This document shows, in pieces, positions 7,698-16,002 of a DNA stretch of 20,406 bases. Position numbers and translations under genes: made by a program. Source of the stretch: a virus; the IMG/VR virus record IMGVR_UViG_3300046697_000011, positions 1-20,406 of that record; one strand, 5' to 3'. Position 1 is the first letter of the stretch; the number at the start of each line of letters is the position of its first letter. Under the pieces are notes generated by a model. The model saw only the letters and a list, made by a program, of their open reading frames with translations. It did not search any database and had not been told where the DNA came from.

Positions 7698-8048
7698 ATG
7701 CTGAGTGGCAAATTAAATCGCCGGATACAGATTCAAAGCCAAACAACAACGCAGGACTCGTTCGGCCAAGAGTTGCAAACGTGGACGACGGTCTATACAG
7801 CGTGGGCAAGCATCGACATTCAGGCTTCACAGCTTCTCTATTCGACTGCTGAGTTTATGTCGAAGGTCACTCACAGGATCACATGCCGGTGGACATCTTC
7901 CGTAGTCGTTGCTGCCAACCAGCGCATTGTCTACACGGAAGCAACAACGGGCGTAGTTCACACCTATGAAATTCAGGCTGTACTCAACACGAAGCAACGC
8001 AACCGGGAACTCATTCTGATGTGTTACGAGCTTGATGGAGCGGAATAA
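7698..8048 (+). CDS. Head closure protein (SPP1 gp16-like head-tail adaptor)
   Basis: This 116-residue protein is a head completion or stopper protein (phage head-tail joining family). It sits below the connector ring and retains DNA until the tail attaches. The beginning, MLSGKLNRRIQIQSQTT, followed by DSFGQELQTWTTVYTAWASI, is the classical opening, and the Gly/Thr-rich middle with VTHRITCRW and the end with HTYEIQAVLNTKQRNRELIL are the conserved strands. AAGG (7687-7690) lies 7 bases before the ATG. Its stop codon is directly followed by the ATG of the next gene. Confidence 0.92.
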   Translation: MLSGKLNRRIQIQSQTTTQDSFGQELQTWTTVYTAWASIDIQASQLLYSTAEFMSKVTHRITCRWTSSVVVAANQRIVYTEATTGVVHTYEIQAVLNTKQRNRELILMCYELDGAE

Positions 8049-8420
8049 ATGATCGAGACAGTTTTTCGCTCAGCACTCACCTCAGCTACATCTGTCACAG
8101 CAATCGTTGGCACTCGGATATATCCGCTCGTGTTGCCCACCGACCCTACACTGCCCTGCTGTGACTATACGTTCGTCGGTGGTTCCAACACCCCCACGAT
8201 GTCCGATATGGGTGTGCAGAGATACCGCGTAGAAGTCAACTGCTGGGGCGACACATACGACGATGCTGTGAGTCTCCGCTACGCGGTAGTCAAAGCACTC
8301 TCTGGGTATACGTCGGGAAATTCATCTATCCAGTACCTCATGCCGCAGGACGACTTCGATAACGACCTGCTTCAGTATCGTGCGACGGCAGAGTTCTACG
8401 TCTTCGACGGATTGCAGTAA
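8049..8420 (+). CDS. Tail terminator / completion protein (DUF3168)
   Basis: The 123-residue protein fits the DUF3168 family, whose members are thought to cap the head-proximal end of the tail tube like lambda gpU. The opening IETVFRSALTSATSVTAIVG, then RIYPLVLPTDPTLPCCDY, and the later RYRVEVNCWGDTYDDAVSLR are the usual sequence of helix, strands and helix. GGAG (8037-8040) lies 8 bases before the start, within the preceding gene, and the ATG directly follows that gene's stop, so the two are translationally coupled. The HK97-gp10-like gene that normally sits before it is instead found near 9661. Confidence 0.88.
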   Translation: MIETVFRSALTSATSVTAIVGTRIYPLVLPTDPTLPCCDYTFVGGSNTPTMSDMGVQRYRVEVNCWGDTYDDAVSLRYAVVKALSGYTSGNSSIQYLMPQDDFDNDLLQYRATAEFYVFDGLQ

Positions 8421-8445
8421 GCAACAACCACTTCAAAAGCAACAC

Positions 8446-8450
8446 AGGAG
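8446..8450 (+). promoter_or_regulatory. Strong ribosome binding site of the tail tube gene
   Basis: AGGAG lies 8 bases before ATG 8459. It is the best Shine-Dalgarno match in the window and fits the high copy number needed for a tube subunit. Confidence 0.7.
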
Positions 8451-8458
8451 AATTCCCA

Positions 8459-8932
8459 ATGAGTCAAACCGCCACGAAAGCACAGGCAACTGCCGTTGGC
8501 ACCGTCATCTCGATAGGCGGAGTCACCGGTTCAACAGGAACAGAAACATTTACACCGATCGGCGCAATCACAACCGCTAAGGTTAGCGGTCTCAAGGTCG
8601 GTGTAACCGATGCCAGCACCTTCCTTGCGAACGTCAAGCGCAAGCTCGGTACGCTTGTGGACTACGGCACTGTCACGCTTACTACGCTCCGTGTCAGTAA
8701 TGATGCTGGGCAAGCTGCTGTCGTTGCAGCCGCCGCGACCGCACAACTTTATGACTTCAAGATACAGCTCCCCGTGAACGGGGCCGCTGGGCAAACGACC
8801 ACTGGTGATCTAATCGCGTTTAGCGCAATCGTCACTGAGGCAGGTGGTTTCGACCTGGATCTGAACAAGCAGCCCGACTACACCTTTACTCTTGAAATCG
8901 ACGGTGCCTGGACTGTAACCGAAGGGGCATAA
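8459..8932 (+). CDS. Major tail tube protein
   Basis: A 157-residue protein rich in Thr, Ala and Gly with many short strands. Position, size and composition mark it as the tail tube subunit that polymerises around the tape measure. The N-terminal part (TATKAQATAVGTVISIGGV, then TPIGAITTAKVSGLKVGVTD) and the segments LGTLVDYGTVTLTTLRV and IVTEAGGFDLDLNKQPDYTF match the general tube fold: a strand, long loop, strand and the late helix-strand. It follows the tail terminator and precedes the two-frame chaperone, the standard order. It has the strongest ribosome binding site in the window. I do not assign a narrower family, because tube proteins diverge quickly. Confidence 0.87.
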   Translation: MSQTATKAQATAVGTVISIGGVTGSTGTETFTPIGAITTAKVSGLKVGVTDASTFLANVKRKLGTLVDYGTVTLTTLRVSNDAGQAAVVAAAATAQLYDFKIQLPVNGAAGQTTTGDLIAFSAIVTEAGGFDLDLNKQPDYTFTLEIDGAWTVTEGA

Positions 8933-8936
8933 CTAA

Positions 8937-9308
8937 ATGTCCAAAGTAGCCAAGAATCCTGCTATTGATCCAACCCTACCTAAAATAGTCATTACTCTGG
9001 GTGGAGTTGAGTACCATCTCTGCTTTACTTTTGGTGCTCTCGCAGTCGCCGCTGCAAAGCTCCGGCAAGCTGGTATCGCCTGCAATCTGTTGCACGCGCT
9101 CGACCTGAGCAACATGGACGCAGATCGTGTTGTGCCACTGCTCTATGCTGCACTCATCACATACAAGCCATCCATTACACCAGAAGAAGTTGCCAAGCTC
9201 GTGACATTCAGAAATCTAGGCAGCATATTTGAGGGTATTGCAAAGGCTTACAGTGAGTCACTTGCTGAGCCAGAGCCGAGTGACCCAAAACAAGAGCCAC
9301 AGGGTTAG
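8937..9308 (+). CDS. Tail assembly chaperone, short (unshifted) product, gpG-like
   Basis: The 123-residue zero-frame product is the G-like tail assembly chaperone. Such proteins bind the tape measure and bring in tube subunits, and are absent from the finished tail. It starts with a short basic and polar stretch, then VITLGGVEYHLCFTFGALAV; the strand-helix arrangement and helix VVPLLYAALITYKPS followed by TPEEVAKLV are typical of the family. The last 15 residues are Glu/Pro/Ser-rich and probably unstructured, as expected just before a slippery site. AAGGGG (8922-8927) lies 9 bases before the ATG. The TAG at 9306-9308 ends this form; a share of ribosomes should shift at 9284-9290 into the next frame. 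Confidence 0.9.
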   Translation: MSKVAKNPAIDPTLPKIVITLGGVEYHLCFTFGALAVAAAKLRQAGIACNLLHALDLSNMDADRVVPLLYAALITYKPSITPEEVAKLVTFRNLGSIFEGIAKAYSESLAEPEPSDPKQEPQG

Positions 9309-9661
9309 AGCTAAGCTCAGAAGCTCTGTGGCTGCACTTCTGGTCTGTCGCGAGATATGACCTCCATCTATCCAATAAAGACTTTTATGCACTAACACCA
9401 CGTCAATTCGATGCCTTGTTAAAGCGAAAACAAGTCGATACGGTCGCTAATGAGTTCATGCTTGCTCAACTAACAAGCTGGATTGCTAATACGGGCTTTA
9501 GATCATGTGAGAAGCCCACCAAGCCACAAGATTTTATGCCTAGTGAATGGCATAAGACTAATGACACTAAACCAAAGCGACCACACATGACAAAGAAACG
9601 CCTCGAAGCCGTCGCAAATGGTATCCGCATGATGTTTCCCAACCTCAATAAGAAGAAATAA
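8937..9661 (+). CDS. Tail assembly chaperone, -1 frameshift fusion (gpGT-like)
   Basis: The long form is read in frame to Lys118 (AAA at 9288-9290), then from base 9290 in the -1 frame to the TAA at 9659-9661, giving about 241 residues. The -1 frame is open from 9284 and has no good start of its own; the TTG at 9416 is an internal Leu codon. Its product reads LWLHFWSVARYDLHLSNKDF, then TPRQFDALL and later KPQDFMPSEW; the DFMP ending region is typical of the second part of siphovirus tail chaperones. In lambda the comparable gpGT binds the tape measure through its T part and the tube subunit through T or G. The stop overlaps the next ATG (TAATG). The position between tube and tape measure is exactly that of known two-frame chaperones. 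Confidence 0.87.
9284..9333 (+). promoter_or_regulatory. Programmed -1 frameshift signal (slippery heptamer plus stem-loop)
   Basis: The heptamer C-CCA-AAA (9284-9290) is of the X-XXY-YYZ type and in the correct phase: CCA 9285-9287 and AAA 9288-9290 are zero-frame codons. After a spacer of 4 bases, 9295-9306 pairs with 9322-9333 in 12 pairs, eight of them perfect at the base (AGCCACAG with CTGTGGCT) and two of the upper four being G-U. The 15-base loop contains a further small hairpin, GAGC-TAA-GCTC (9308-9318). The -1 frame has TGA at 9281-9283 and the zero frame TAG at 9306-9308, so a shift must occur in 22 bases, where this heptamer is the only good site. Confidence 0.88.
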
Positions 9662-10164
9662 TGCCAGATGGAATCAGTATCGAGGTTGAGGGACTAAAAG
9701 AGTTGCAACTTAAACTGAATGCTCTCACAACGAAACAAGCCGACCTCTGCATCCGTAAAGCTCTCAGAGCGGGCGGACTCATTGAAAAAGCTGCGGTAGA
9801 GGAACGCGCCCCTGTCAAAGATGAACCGGGTGGGTATCTCCCTGCTGGGGCACTCAAGGCTGACATCATTGTTCGCACCACGAAGGATGAGCAGGGGGCT
9901 ATCTCCGCAATCGTTGGCCCCAGCAAGCTCACCGCTCACGTCGCACGTTGGGTCGAATATGGACACCGAATGATACGCGGTGGGCGTTCTCGACTATTAC
10001 CAAATGGAAAGACTAGAGGACCGGGTAAGCAGATTGGATTTGTAGATGAACACCCATTCATCCGTCCTGCGTATGAAGCTACTCGCCAAGAAGTAATATC
10101 CACCATCTGCACCACACTCACCACTGAGTTAGAAAAGGCTGGAAATACCAAGGGAACTACCTAA
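9661..10164 (+). CDS. HK97 gp10-like tail component
   Basis: The 167-residue protein fits the HK97-gp10 putative tail-component family, members of which act at the head-tail junction or in tail completion. The opening ISIEVEGLKELQLKLNAL, then a helix with KALRAGGLIEKAAVEERAPV, and PAGALKADIIV are the typical first half. The later VARWVEYGHRMIRGG and HPFIRPAYEATRQEV are the family's best-known motifs. The start overlaps the chaperone stop by one base. In most HK97-like phages this gene lies between head closure and tail terminator; here it stands between chaperone and tape measure. The sequence shows no sign of decay. Confidence 0.9.
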   Translation: MPDGISIEVEGLKELQLKLNALTTKQADLCIRKALRAGGLIEKAAVEERAPVKDEPGGYLPAGALKADIIVRTTKDEQGAISAIVGPSKLTAHVARWVEYGHRMIRGGRSRLLPNGKTRGPGKQIGFVDEHPFIRPAYEATRQEVISTICTTLTTELEKAGNTKGTT

Positions 10165-10165
10165 C

Positions 10166-12613
10166 ATGGCTGAAGCTGCTGGCAACATCAATATAGTCTT
10201 ATCCGTCAATAAAGCCAACTACACGGCTGCGATGCAAGAGGCACAGCGTCAGTTGGATGTGTTTGCGGGTAAGACTAAAGCTGCTGGCGCTGCAACAGCG
10301 TCCTCCATGGTTGCAGGCTCAGCCGCGATGAAGGAACTATCCGGTCACTGGGAAAACAATACCCGTGGTGCGGTCAAGTTCCTATCTACATTACCCGGTG
10401 TCGGCAAGGCACTTCAAGCTGCATTTCCACTCATCGGTGGACTTGCATTCGCCGGATTAATTGCTGGTATTGGCGAAAAGGTTGTTGACTTTGTCAGGAA
10501 AGTCAACGCGATGCCCAAGGCTCTCGCCGATGGCTTTACGGCGATGAACTTGGCACAAACAAGTTCCAATGATGCAATGCGCATCGCCAATGATCGCCTT
10601 GATGACCAGATTGCCAAGCTGGAGCATCGTCCTCAAAACGTCGTCAAGGACGAGCTGGATGAGGCCCGCAAGAAAGCCGACGATCTCGCTGAGTCACTGG
10701 GTAAGGATTCAAAGGCATTCGCCGAGTTGATGAAGGCGAACTCAAACGGGATTGCTGAGCAGCTAATTGGTAAGGCTTCGACCAAGGATGTGCAGGATCA
10801 AATCAATAGTTACTGGACTGAGATGGCTCGTCTGGCCAACCAGAAGGTGATCGCCCTACACGCTGGGGATCAAAAGGGTGCGGACGCAATCCAGACGCAC
10901 ATGGACACCTTCACCGCCGGTGAGAAGACCCGCTTGGCATCGGATGTAACCGCACGTAGCGGCAACGTCTCGCTCCCCGGAGGGCAGGGTGCGACCTACG
11001 CCCAAGTCTATGGAGACCAATCCCTCAACATAACCGCTGAGCAGGCTTCGCAGGCACGGATCGCAGGTAATGAGGACACCGCTTCACTGGCGAAGGCCAA
11101 CGAGACAGGGACCGGGAAGCTGAAGGGTCTCCAGGACGCGAAGGATGCGACTGAACAAGCCAAGGAAGCCGCCGACAAAGCTGCTGCCACGCAGATGAAG
11201 GCTTACGAAGCCGGACTCGCCAAGCTGCGTGAAGCTCACAAAGTTGGAGTCAGTGAGGAAATTGACTACTGGAAAAGTATCATTGACTGCTCTGTTGTTG
11301 CTGCAAACAACTATCAGACAATCAACAACAAACTCGGTGAGTTGAACCAGCAGAAGATTGCTGACGATAAGAAGACTGCCGACTATGCCGCCGAGTCAAT
11401 TAAAAAGCAGACCGATGCGTATGCACGGATGGCCGCTGCTCAGATTGAAGCTCAACAGAAAATGGCCGACTCATCCGCTGTCTTAGCCGATGCTCAAGGC
11501 AAGCTCACTGAGGCTCAGCAGAAGAATGCCAGCACCTCACGAGAACAGAACACTGCCCACGACTTATCTACCGGAGCTATCAGCAAGCACACCGCTGCGA
11601 CTCAAGAGGCTAGCGAACATGCAGACGCGTTTCAGAACATGCTCGATAAGCTGGCCGGTGATAAGAAGGCCAATGATGCCAAGATCGCCGCTGAGAATGA
11701 TGCCTATGACAAGCGCAAGAATGAATCCTATGATGCCTCCGCCCATGGCGGGATGACTTACACGGGCTATCAGAATCAACTTGCCGCAGAGCATCAAACG
11801 ACCCTAAACACCCTCAACGCAAAAGGCACTGATATAGATGCCCAGACTGCAACCCTCCAAGGTGAGGCTGCAAACACTGCTCAGACTGATAGCTGGAAAA
11901 TACAGGCTGAGTCTGCACTCGGCGGATTCAAGTCTGGCATTCAAGAGTTCATAGCTGCATCACAAGATGCTGCGGCACAGATGAAGTCTCTCGTCACCTC
12001 GACTCTGCACAGTCTGAATGAGCAGCTAGTCAATGGCATGATGGGCAAAGGAACAAACTTCAAACAGTTTGGCTCCGGTGTATTCAAGAACGTAGCAACC
12101 ACCTCGCTGGAAAAGGGCGAGGGTGCTCTCATGGGCATGATCCCCGGCATGGGGAAGATGGGCACGAAGTCCAACCCAATGCATGTCATCATGGACGGCG
12201 CGGGAGCAGCGGGTAAGGCCGCTGGTGCGATTGCAGGGGTGGTTGGTGGGGCAGCGTCAGCAGCAACCAGCAAGGTTGGCAGTGTCTTTGGGAGCATGTT
12301 GAAGTCTGTTATCCCATTCCTTGCAGACGGTGGGTACCTCAACGGTCCTGCCATCGTGGGCGAGGCTGGGCCGGAGCTTTTCGTCCCCAGTGTCTCTGGA
12401 AGGGTGATCCCAAACTACAAACTTGGTTCTGGTAGCAGTGGTGGGGATATTCACTTTCATCCCGGCGCAATCGACGCACGAGGATCGAATGACCCCGCAG
12501 CGGTAGAAGCTGCCGTGCAGCGTGGTATCCGTGCCGCTGCCCCACACATCATGGCTGGCTCCGTTCAAGCGAACAGGGAAACGCAGAAACGCAGACCATC
12601 TCGCGCAGCTTAG
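10166..12613 (+). CDS. Tail tape measure protein
   Basis: The 815-residue tape measure spans the tail lumen and sets tail length. Residues 1-60 are a helical Ala/Gln-rich start (NYTAAMQEAQRQLDVFAGKT). A hydrophobic segment at about 82-110 (ALQAAFPLIGGLAFAGLIAG) could insert into the host membrane. Long charged helices rich in Ala, Lys, Asp and Gln follow (about 150-600). The end carries the typical FLADGGYLNGPAIVGEAGPE and the stretch with GRVIPN (about 715-750), then a basic tail. By the usual rule of about 0.15 nm per residue the tail would be about 120 nm long; this is inference. AGGGA (10151-10155) lies 10 bases before the ATG. I see no lysozyme or peptidase motif within it. Confidence 0.94.
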   Translation: MAEAAGNINIVLSVNKANYTAAMQEAQRQLDVFAGKTKAAGAATASSMVAGSAAMKELSGHWENNTRGAVKFLSTLPGVGKALQAAFPLIGGLAFAGLIAGIGEKVVDFVRKVNAMPKALADGFTAMNLAQTSSNDAMRIANDRLDDQIAKLEHRPQNVVKDELDEARKKADDLAESLGKDSKAFAELMKANSNGIAEQLIGKASTKDVQDQINSYWTEMARLANQKVIALHAGDQKGADAIQTHMDTFTAGEKTRLASDVTARSGNVSLPGGQGATYAQVYGDQSLNITAEQASQARIAGNEDTASLAKANETGTGKLKGLQDAKDATEQAKEAADKAAATQMKAYEAGLAKLREAHKVGVSEEIDYWKSIIDCSVVAANNYQTINNKLGELNQQKIADDKKTADYAAESIKKQTDAYARMAAAQIEAQQKMADSSAVLADAQGKLTEAQQKNASTSREQNTAHDLSTGAISKHTAATQEASEHADAFQNMLDKLAGDKKANDAKIAAENDAYDKRKNESYDASAHGGMTYTGYQNQLAAEHQTTLNTLNAKGTDIDAQTATLQGEAANTAQTDSWKIQAESALGGFKSGIQEFIAASQDAAAQMKSLVTSTLHSLNEQLVNGMMGKGTNFKQFGSGVFKNVATTSLEKGEGALMGMIPGMGKMGTKSNPMHVIMDGAGAAGKAAGAIAGVVGGAASAATSKVGSVFGSMLKSVIPFLADGGYLNGPAIVGEAGPELFVPSVSGRVIPNYKLGSGSSGGDIHFHPGAIDARGSNDPAAVEAAVQRGIRAAAPHIMAGSVQANRETQKRRPSRAA

Positions 12614-12660
12614 TAATTCCAGCTTTCCGACTTTCAACCCCCTTCTTAGGTGAGTAATCC

Positions 12661-13137
12661 ATGCCAGCAGCTTCCGGTTTCACTTACATCACGGCTAATA
12701 ACATCTACGGCAGCTTGCTTGGACAGTTGCTTGCGTCTGGTGAGATTCAGTTTCAAGCCGTCTCGACTTTGACCCAACAGCCGATTAGCTTCCGCGTAGG
12801 TGGGACAGACAACGGGCAGATGGTTTCCCTGCCATTCTGTTTCCCTGTCATCAACGGTGTTATCACCGCCGACTCATCCGGCATCACTCCTCAGTTGCCA
12901 GACGTGTCTTTAACAAATCCAGTAAACATAGGGTACTTAGTTAGCATTATTGACCCACTGACGGGTATAAACATACTCGGCTCTGGATACACTATCCAAC
13001 CTACTGGTGCAGCATTCGACTTTGATACTTACGAACCCAACCTTGACGATATGGTCACTATGCCACTAAAGCTACTGGCCGGAACGGGTATAACCATCAC
13101 ACAGAGCGGGAGCACTTACACTATTTCACTCAGTTAG
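12661..13137 (+). CDS. Short fibre-like protein, paralogue of the next gene's N-terminal domain
   Basis: The 158-residue protein is rich in Gly, Thr, Ile and Asn and appears all-beta. Residues 1-131 align with residues 1-129 of the following fibre gene; by hand about two thirds of positions are identical, including [27 protein letters not shown] and the FD-DT-P-L pattern near the end. After this domain it has no collagen-like part but a short ending, GTGITITQSGSTYTISL, a motif often seen near the ends of phage fibre and tip proteins. It is probably a virion-bound fibre or adaptor that may share an attachment site with its neighbour or form mixed trimers. AGGTGAG occurs shortly before the ATG. 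The role is inferred. Confidence 0.75.
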   Translation: MPAASGFTYITANNIYGSLLGQLLASGEIQFQAVSTLTQQPISFRVGGTDNGQMVSLPFCFPVINGVITADSSGITPQLPDVSLTNPVNIGYLVSIIDPLTGINILGSGYTIQPTGAAFDFDTYEPNLDDMVTMPLKLLAGTGITITQSGSTYTISLS

Positions 13138-13536
13138 GACTAAATCATGCCAGCAGCACCGGGCTTCACCCTCATCACCGCATCTAGAATCTATGGCTCT
13201 CTGCTAGGCCAGTTACTTTCAACTGGCCAGATAGAGTTTCAAGCCGTGTCTACTACGACAGGTGTGCCGATCAGTTTTGAGGTAGGCGGCGGCGGACAGA
13301 TGAGCATTAAGCCTTACTCATTCCCCATTGTCAACGGTGTACTCACAGCGGACTCCTCCGACATTCCTCCACAAATACCCGATACCACAATGACAAGTCC
13401 AGTTAACATCGGATATACGGTAAGTATTATTGACCTTGCGGGTAACAACATACTCGGCAATGGCTATGTGATCCAACCGTCTGGTGCATCATTCGATTTA
13501 GATACCTTTGTTCCATCACTGGGTCTGATGGCTACA
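12661..13536 (+). repeat. Protein-level tandem duplication of the fibre N-terminal domain
   Basis: The domain coded at 12661-13053 and the one at 13147-13536 are homologous over about 130 residues with roughly two thirds identity and two small gaps (hand alignment). At the DNA level they have diverged clearly, so the duplication is old or came by recombination between related phages. Confidence 0.8.
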
Positions 13537-16002
13537 ATTCAGACTGGCCCAACTGGCCCAACAGGTGCTACTGGCCCAACAGGTGCTACTGGGCCAACCG
13601 GCCCACAGGGGGCGCAGGGGATTCAGGGCTTGACGGGAGCAACAGGCCCACAAGGTATTCAGGGCGATACCGGCGCGACTGGGCCTCAAGGCCCGATTGG
13701 ATTGACAGGAGCTACCGGGTTGCAAGGCGTACCTGGGCCAACCGGACTGACGGGAGCAACCGGATCTGTGGGGGCTACAGGTCCGGCGGGAGCGCAGGGG
13801 ATACAAGGATTGACCGGCCCGACAGGACTGACAGGTGCTACGGGTGCGCAAGGCATTCAGGGTATAGCGGGAGTGGCCGGGGCAACGGGGCCACAAGGGG
13901 CTATCGGAGCCACGGGCGCGACTGGCCCTACCATCTATCCATCCGGCACCGGGATTGTGACTGTGAATGCAGGAGCGTGGAGTACAACGCTAAGCACCTA
14001 TGGCACTGGCTCAGTGCTGCTAGGAACACAAGGAGTTGGGTCTGCGGCCTACATGAACGCGACGAATGCTCCCACACCATCAACCGTTGTAATGCGCGAC
14101 GCCTCCGGCAATTTTATGGCGGAGACAATCTCGGCTAGTTTGGCAGGTACGGCAACAGAAGCCACTAATTTGACTGGTGGCATAACTTATAGCATCCCTT
14201 ATCAGTCAGGTCCGTCTCTAACTTATTATTCCAGCGTTCCAATCACAAATGGTCACACGTTTGTACTAGGATACCAGCCGACCGGAAGCGCAGTTGCTCC
14301 GAATCCAATAGATGCCAACACGCTATCTGTCAATTATGCTGCGACGGCTGGCATGACGACAAACATCACAGCGACGAGCAATTCAACGCTCACCACTTTG
14401 AGCAGCCTATCTCTGCCCTACTCCCAACTAAGCGGTACACCGACAGTGGGCACATGGAGCGCACTGAGTTATCCAACGTGGACTACAGGTACGCCATTTG
14501 TCAAGATGACGGCAGCAGGGACGTTCGCGCTGGATACGAATACCTACTTGACCTCCTCCGGCGTGAGCGGGATGACATCTGGGCAGCTAGGTGTTGCAGG
14601 TTCGGCTACTACGATCACGGCCTCTATCGCCTATGCTACGGCGAACACAGCCTCAACTATCGTAGCTAGGGACTCATCCGGCAATTTCTCAGCGGGTACA
14701 ATCACAGCAACTGGTATTACTCTTTCCAATCTTACATCCGGTTATTATCTTTTAGCCGGTACAAGTGGGGCAATTGGAAATGGACATATCTTTGATACAG
14801 GATCGGTTGTAGACATACTGGAGCCAGCTACTTTCTTCTACGCAGTTAATGCAGCCAGTTCGTTGAGTGTGACAGGAGCGAACGCTACATCGTCGATCAA
14901 CTACAGTTCTAGCGTGTTGGATATAGTAGGAAGTTATTACTCAGGTGCAACGCTTTCCGATGTTTGGCAGGTACAGAATGTCATTGGTACCGGATCGTCG
15001 CCGATTAGCACACTGACCTTCACACATACGGGGAGTTCCGGTGCGGCGGCGATAACAATGCCTTCTCTAACCATTGGTGCGGGGTCAGCTATTACTAGCA
15101 GCGGTGGTGGTGGAGCATTGGCATCGGGGGCTTTCACGGCAGCTTATAGTCTGCCCTCTACTGTTGTACAGACAGGACAGGCAAACACTTACACTACCGG
15201 CTTGCAGAACTTCTCCTCGGCAACAATGAAAATACCAGCAAGTGTGACGGTGGGCAGCAATACCATCACAATGCCATCGGCAACAGGTACATTGGCGATG
15301 CTTGCAGCTCCCCAATTTAGTGGTAATGTTGAGATTATTGGTGGCAGTGTTGGGGTCGGCTCTGGTGCCGGCGTACAGAACGGGTTCCTAGTAGGTGGTA
15401 CTTTTCAAAACACACTGGGGTCAAATAAGTCTGCTTTCAATGCTACTTTTACAGTGAATTCTTCCGACACAAATGGCAATATATTTGTGTTCAATTCCTC
15501 ACCAACAACAGCGACGAGTGCGATAACTAACTACTTTGTAGGTTTCTGGTCCTCATTCACTCTCGGATCATCAAGCACGGTTAATCATTACGTGGGTTTT
15601 TACGACGCAAAGGCATCGGCACACTCAGCCACAAATAACGCCGCTTTCTCCGATAATCTTTCCTTCACCGGATATTACTTTATTAATCAATCCGGTACCG
15701 ACCCCAGTGTCTTTCACGGCCCCCTCAACTCTGCTGCTACTCAATCTACAGTAAGCGCATCGACCAGCGGTACAGTTGCTTTCTCTCAACCATTTCAGGG
15801 GAGCAGCTATATGAAAGTTGTCATCTTCTGTAACGCGGCTGTGGGAACGGCCAGCTATATCTTCCCAACAGCCTTCAATAGCATACCGGGAATCATTGCT
15901 AGTTCATTAGTTGCAGCTACGGTGGTTACATCCCTTTCCGCATCGTCGGTCACCATAACAGGGGCAACTACAACCGGGTTTATTTTCCTTGAAGGATACT
16001 AA
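13147..16002 (+). CDS. Tail fibre with collagen-like stalk
   Basis: The 951-residue fibre has four recognisable parts. Residues 1-130 repeat the domain of the preceding gene and probably anchor it to the tail. Residues 134-262 are 43 uninterrupted Gly-X-Y triplets (mostly GPT, GAT, GLT, GPQ, GIQ), a collagen-like trimeric stalk. Residues 263-865 form a Ser/Thr/Gly-rich beta region with two copies of an R-D-[AS]-S-G-N-F motif (D318 and D509), each followed by a Thr/Ala-rich strand. The last 84 or so residues, from [20 protein letters not shown] to FIFLEGY, look like a conserved terminal module found on many environmental phage fibres (recollection). There is no Asp/Ser-type intramolecular chaperone signature. 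Its likely role is to bind the cell surface. Confidence 0.88.
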   Translation: MPAAPGFTLITASRIYGSLLGQLLSTGQIEFQAVSTTTGVPISFEVGGGGQMSIKPYSFPIVNGVLTADSSDIPPQIPDTTMTSPVNIGYTVSIIDLAGNNILGNGYVIQPSGASFDLDTFVPSLGLMATIQTGPTGPTGATGPTGATGPTGPQGAQGIQGLTGATGPQGIQGDTGATGPQGPIGLTGATGLQGVPGPTGLTGATGSVGATGPAGAQGIQGLTGPTGLTGATGAQGIQGIAGVAGATGPQGAIGATGATGPTIYPSGTGIVTVNAGAWSTTLSTYGTGSVLLGTQGVGSAAYMNATNAPTPSTVVMRDASGNFMAETISASLAGTATEATNLTGGITYSIPYQSGPSLTYYSSVPITNGHTFVLGYQPTGSAVAPNPIDANTLSVNYAATAGMTTNITATSNSTLTTLSSLSLPYSQLSGTPTVGTWSALSYPTWTTGTPFVKMTAAGTFALDTNTYLTSSGVSGMTSGQLGVAGSATTITASIAYATANTASTIVARDSSGNFSAGTITATGITLSNLTSGYYLLAGTSGAIGNGHIFDTGSVVDILEPATFFYAVNAASSLSVTGANATSSINYSSSVLDIVGSYYSGATLSDVWQVQNVIGTGSSPISTLTFTHTGSSGAAAITMPSLTIGAGSAITSSGGGGALASGAFTAAYSLPSTVVQTGQANTYTTGLQNFSSATMKIPASVTVGSNTITMPSATGTLAMLAAPQFSGNVEIIGGSVGVGSGAGVQNGFLVGGTFQNTLGSNKSAFNATFTVNSSDTNGNIFVFNSSPTTATSAITNYFVGFWSSFTLGSSSTVNHYVGFYDAKASAHSATNNAAFSDNLSFTGYYFINQSGTDPSVFHGPLNSAATQSTVSASTSGTVAFSQPFQGSSYMKVVIFCNAAVGTASYIFPTAFNSIPGIIASSLVAATVVTSLSASSVTITGATTTGFIFLEGY
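13546..13932 (+). repeat. Collagen-like Gly-X-Y repeat region (43 triplets)
   Basis: The 387 bases code for 43 consecutive Gly-X-Y units without interruption. The DNA is repetitive at a 9-base and 18-base scale; a perfect 18-base unit (ACTGGCCCAACAGGTGCT) occurs twice in a row at 13552-13587. Such tracts change length easily by slippage or recombination. Confidence 0.95.

Noticed and set aside
9416-9661. Independent 81-residue gene starting at TTG 9416
   Set aside because: The frame is open back to 9284, no ribosome binding site precedes TTG 9416, and the conserved chaperone sequence begins before it. It is the second part of the frameshift product.
12257-12637. Reverse-strand frame opposite the tape measure end
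   Set aside because: Low-complexity mirror of a clear + strand gene, with no ribosome binding site and no family pattern.
13516-13896. Reverse-strand reading frame opposite the collagen-like region
   Set aside because: It is a by-product of the repetitive Gly-X-Y coding sequence on the + strand.
13147-16002. Diversity-generating retroelement target in the fibre
   Set aside because: There is no reverse transcriptase, template repeat or adenine-biased variable repeat in the window, and the fibre end looks like a plain beta module.
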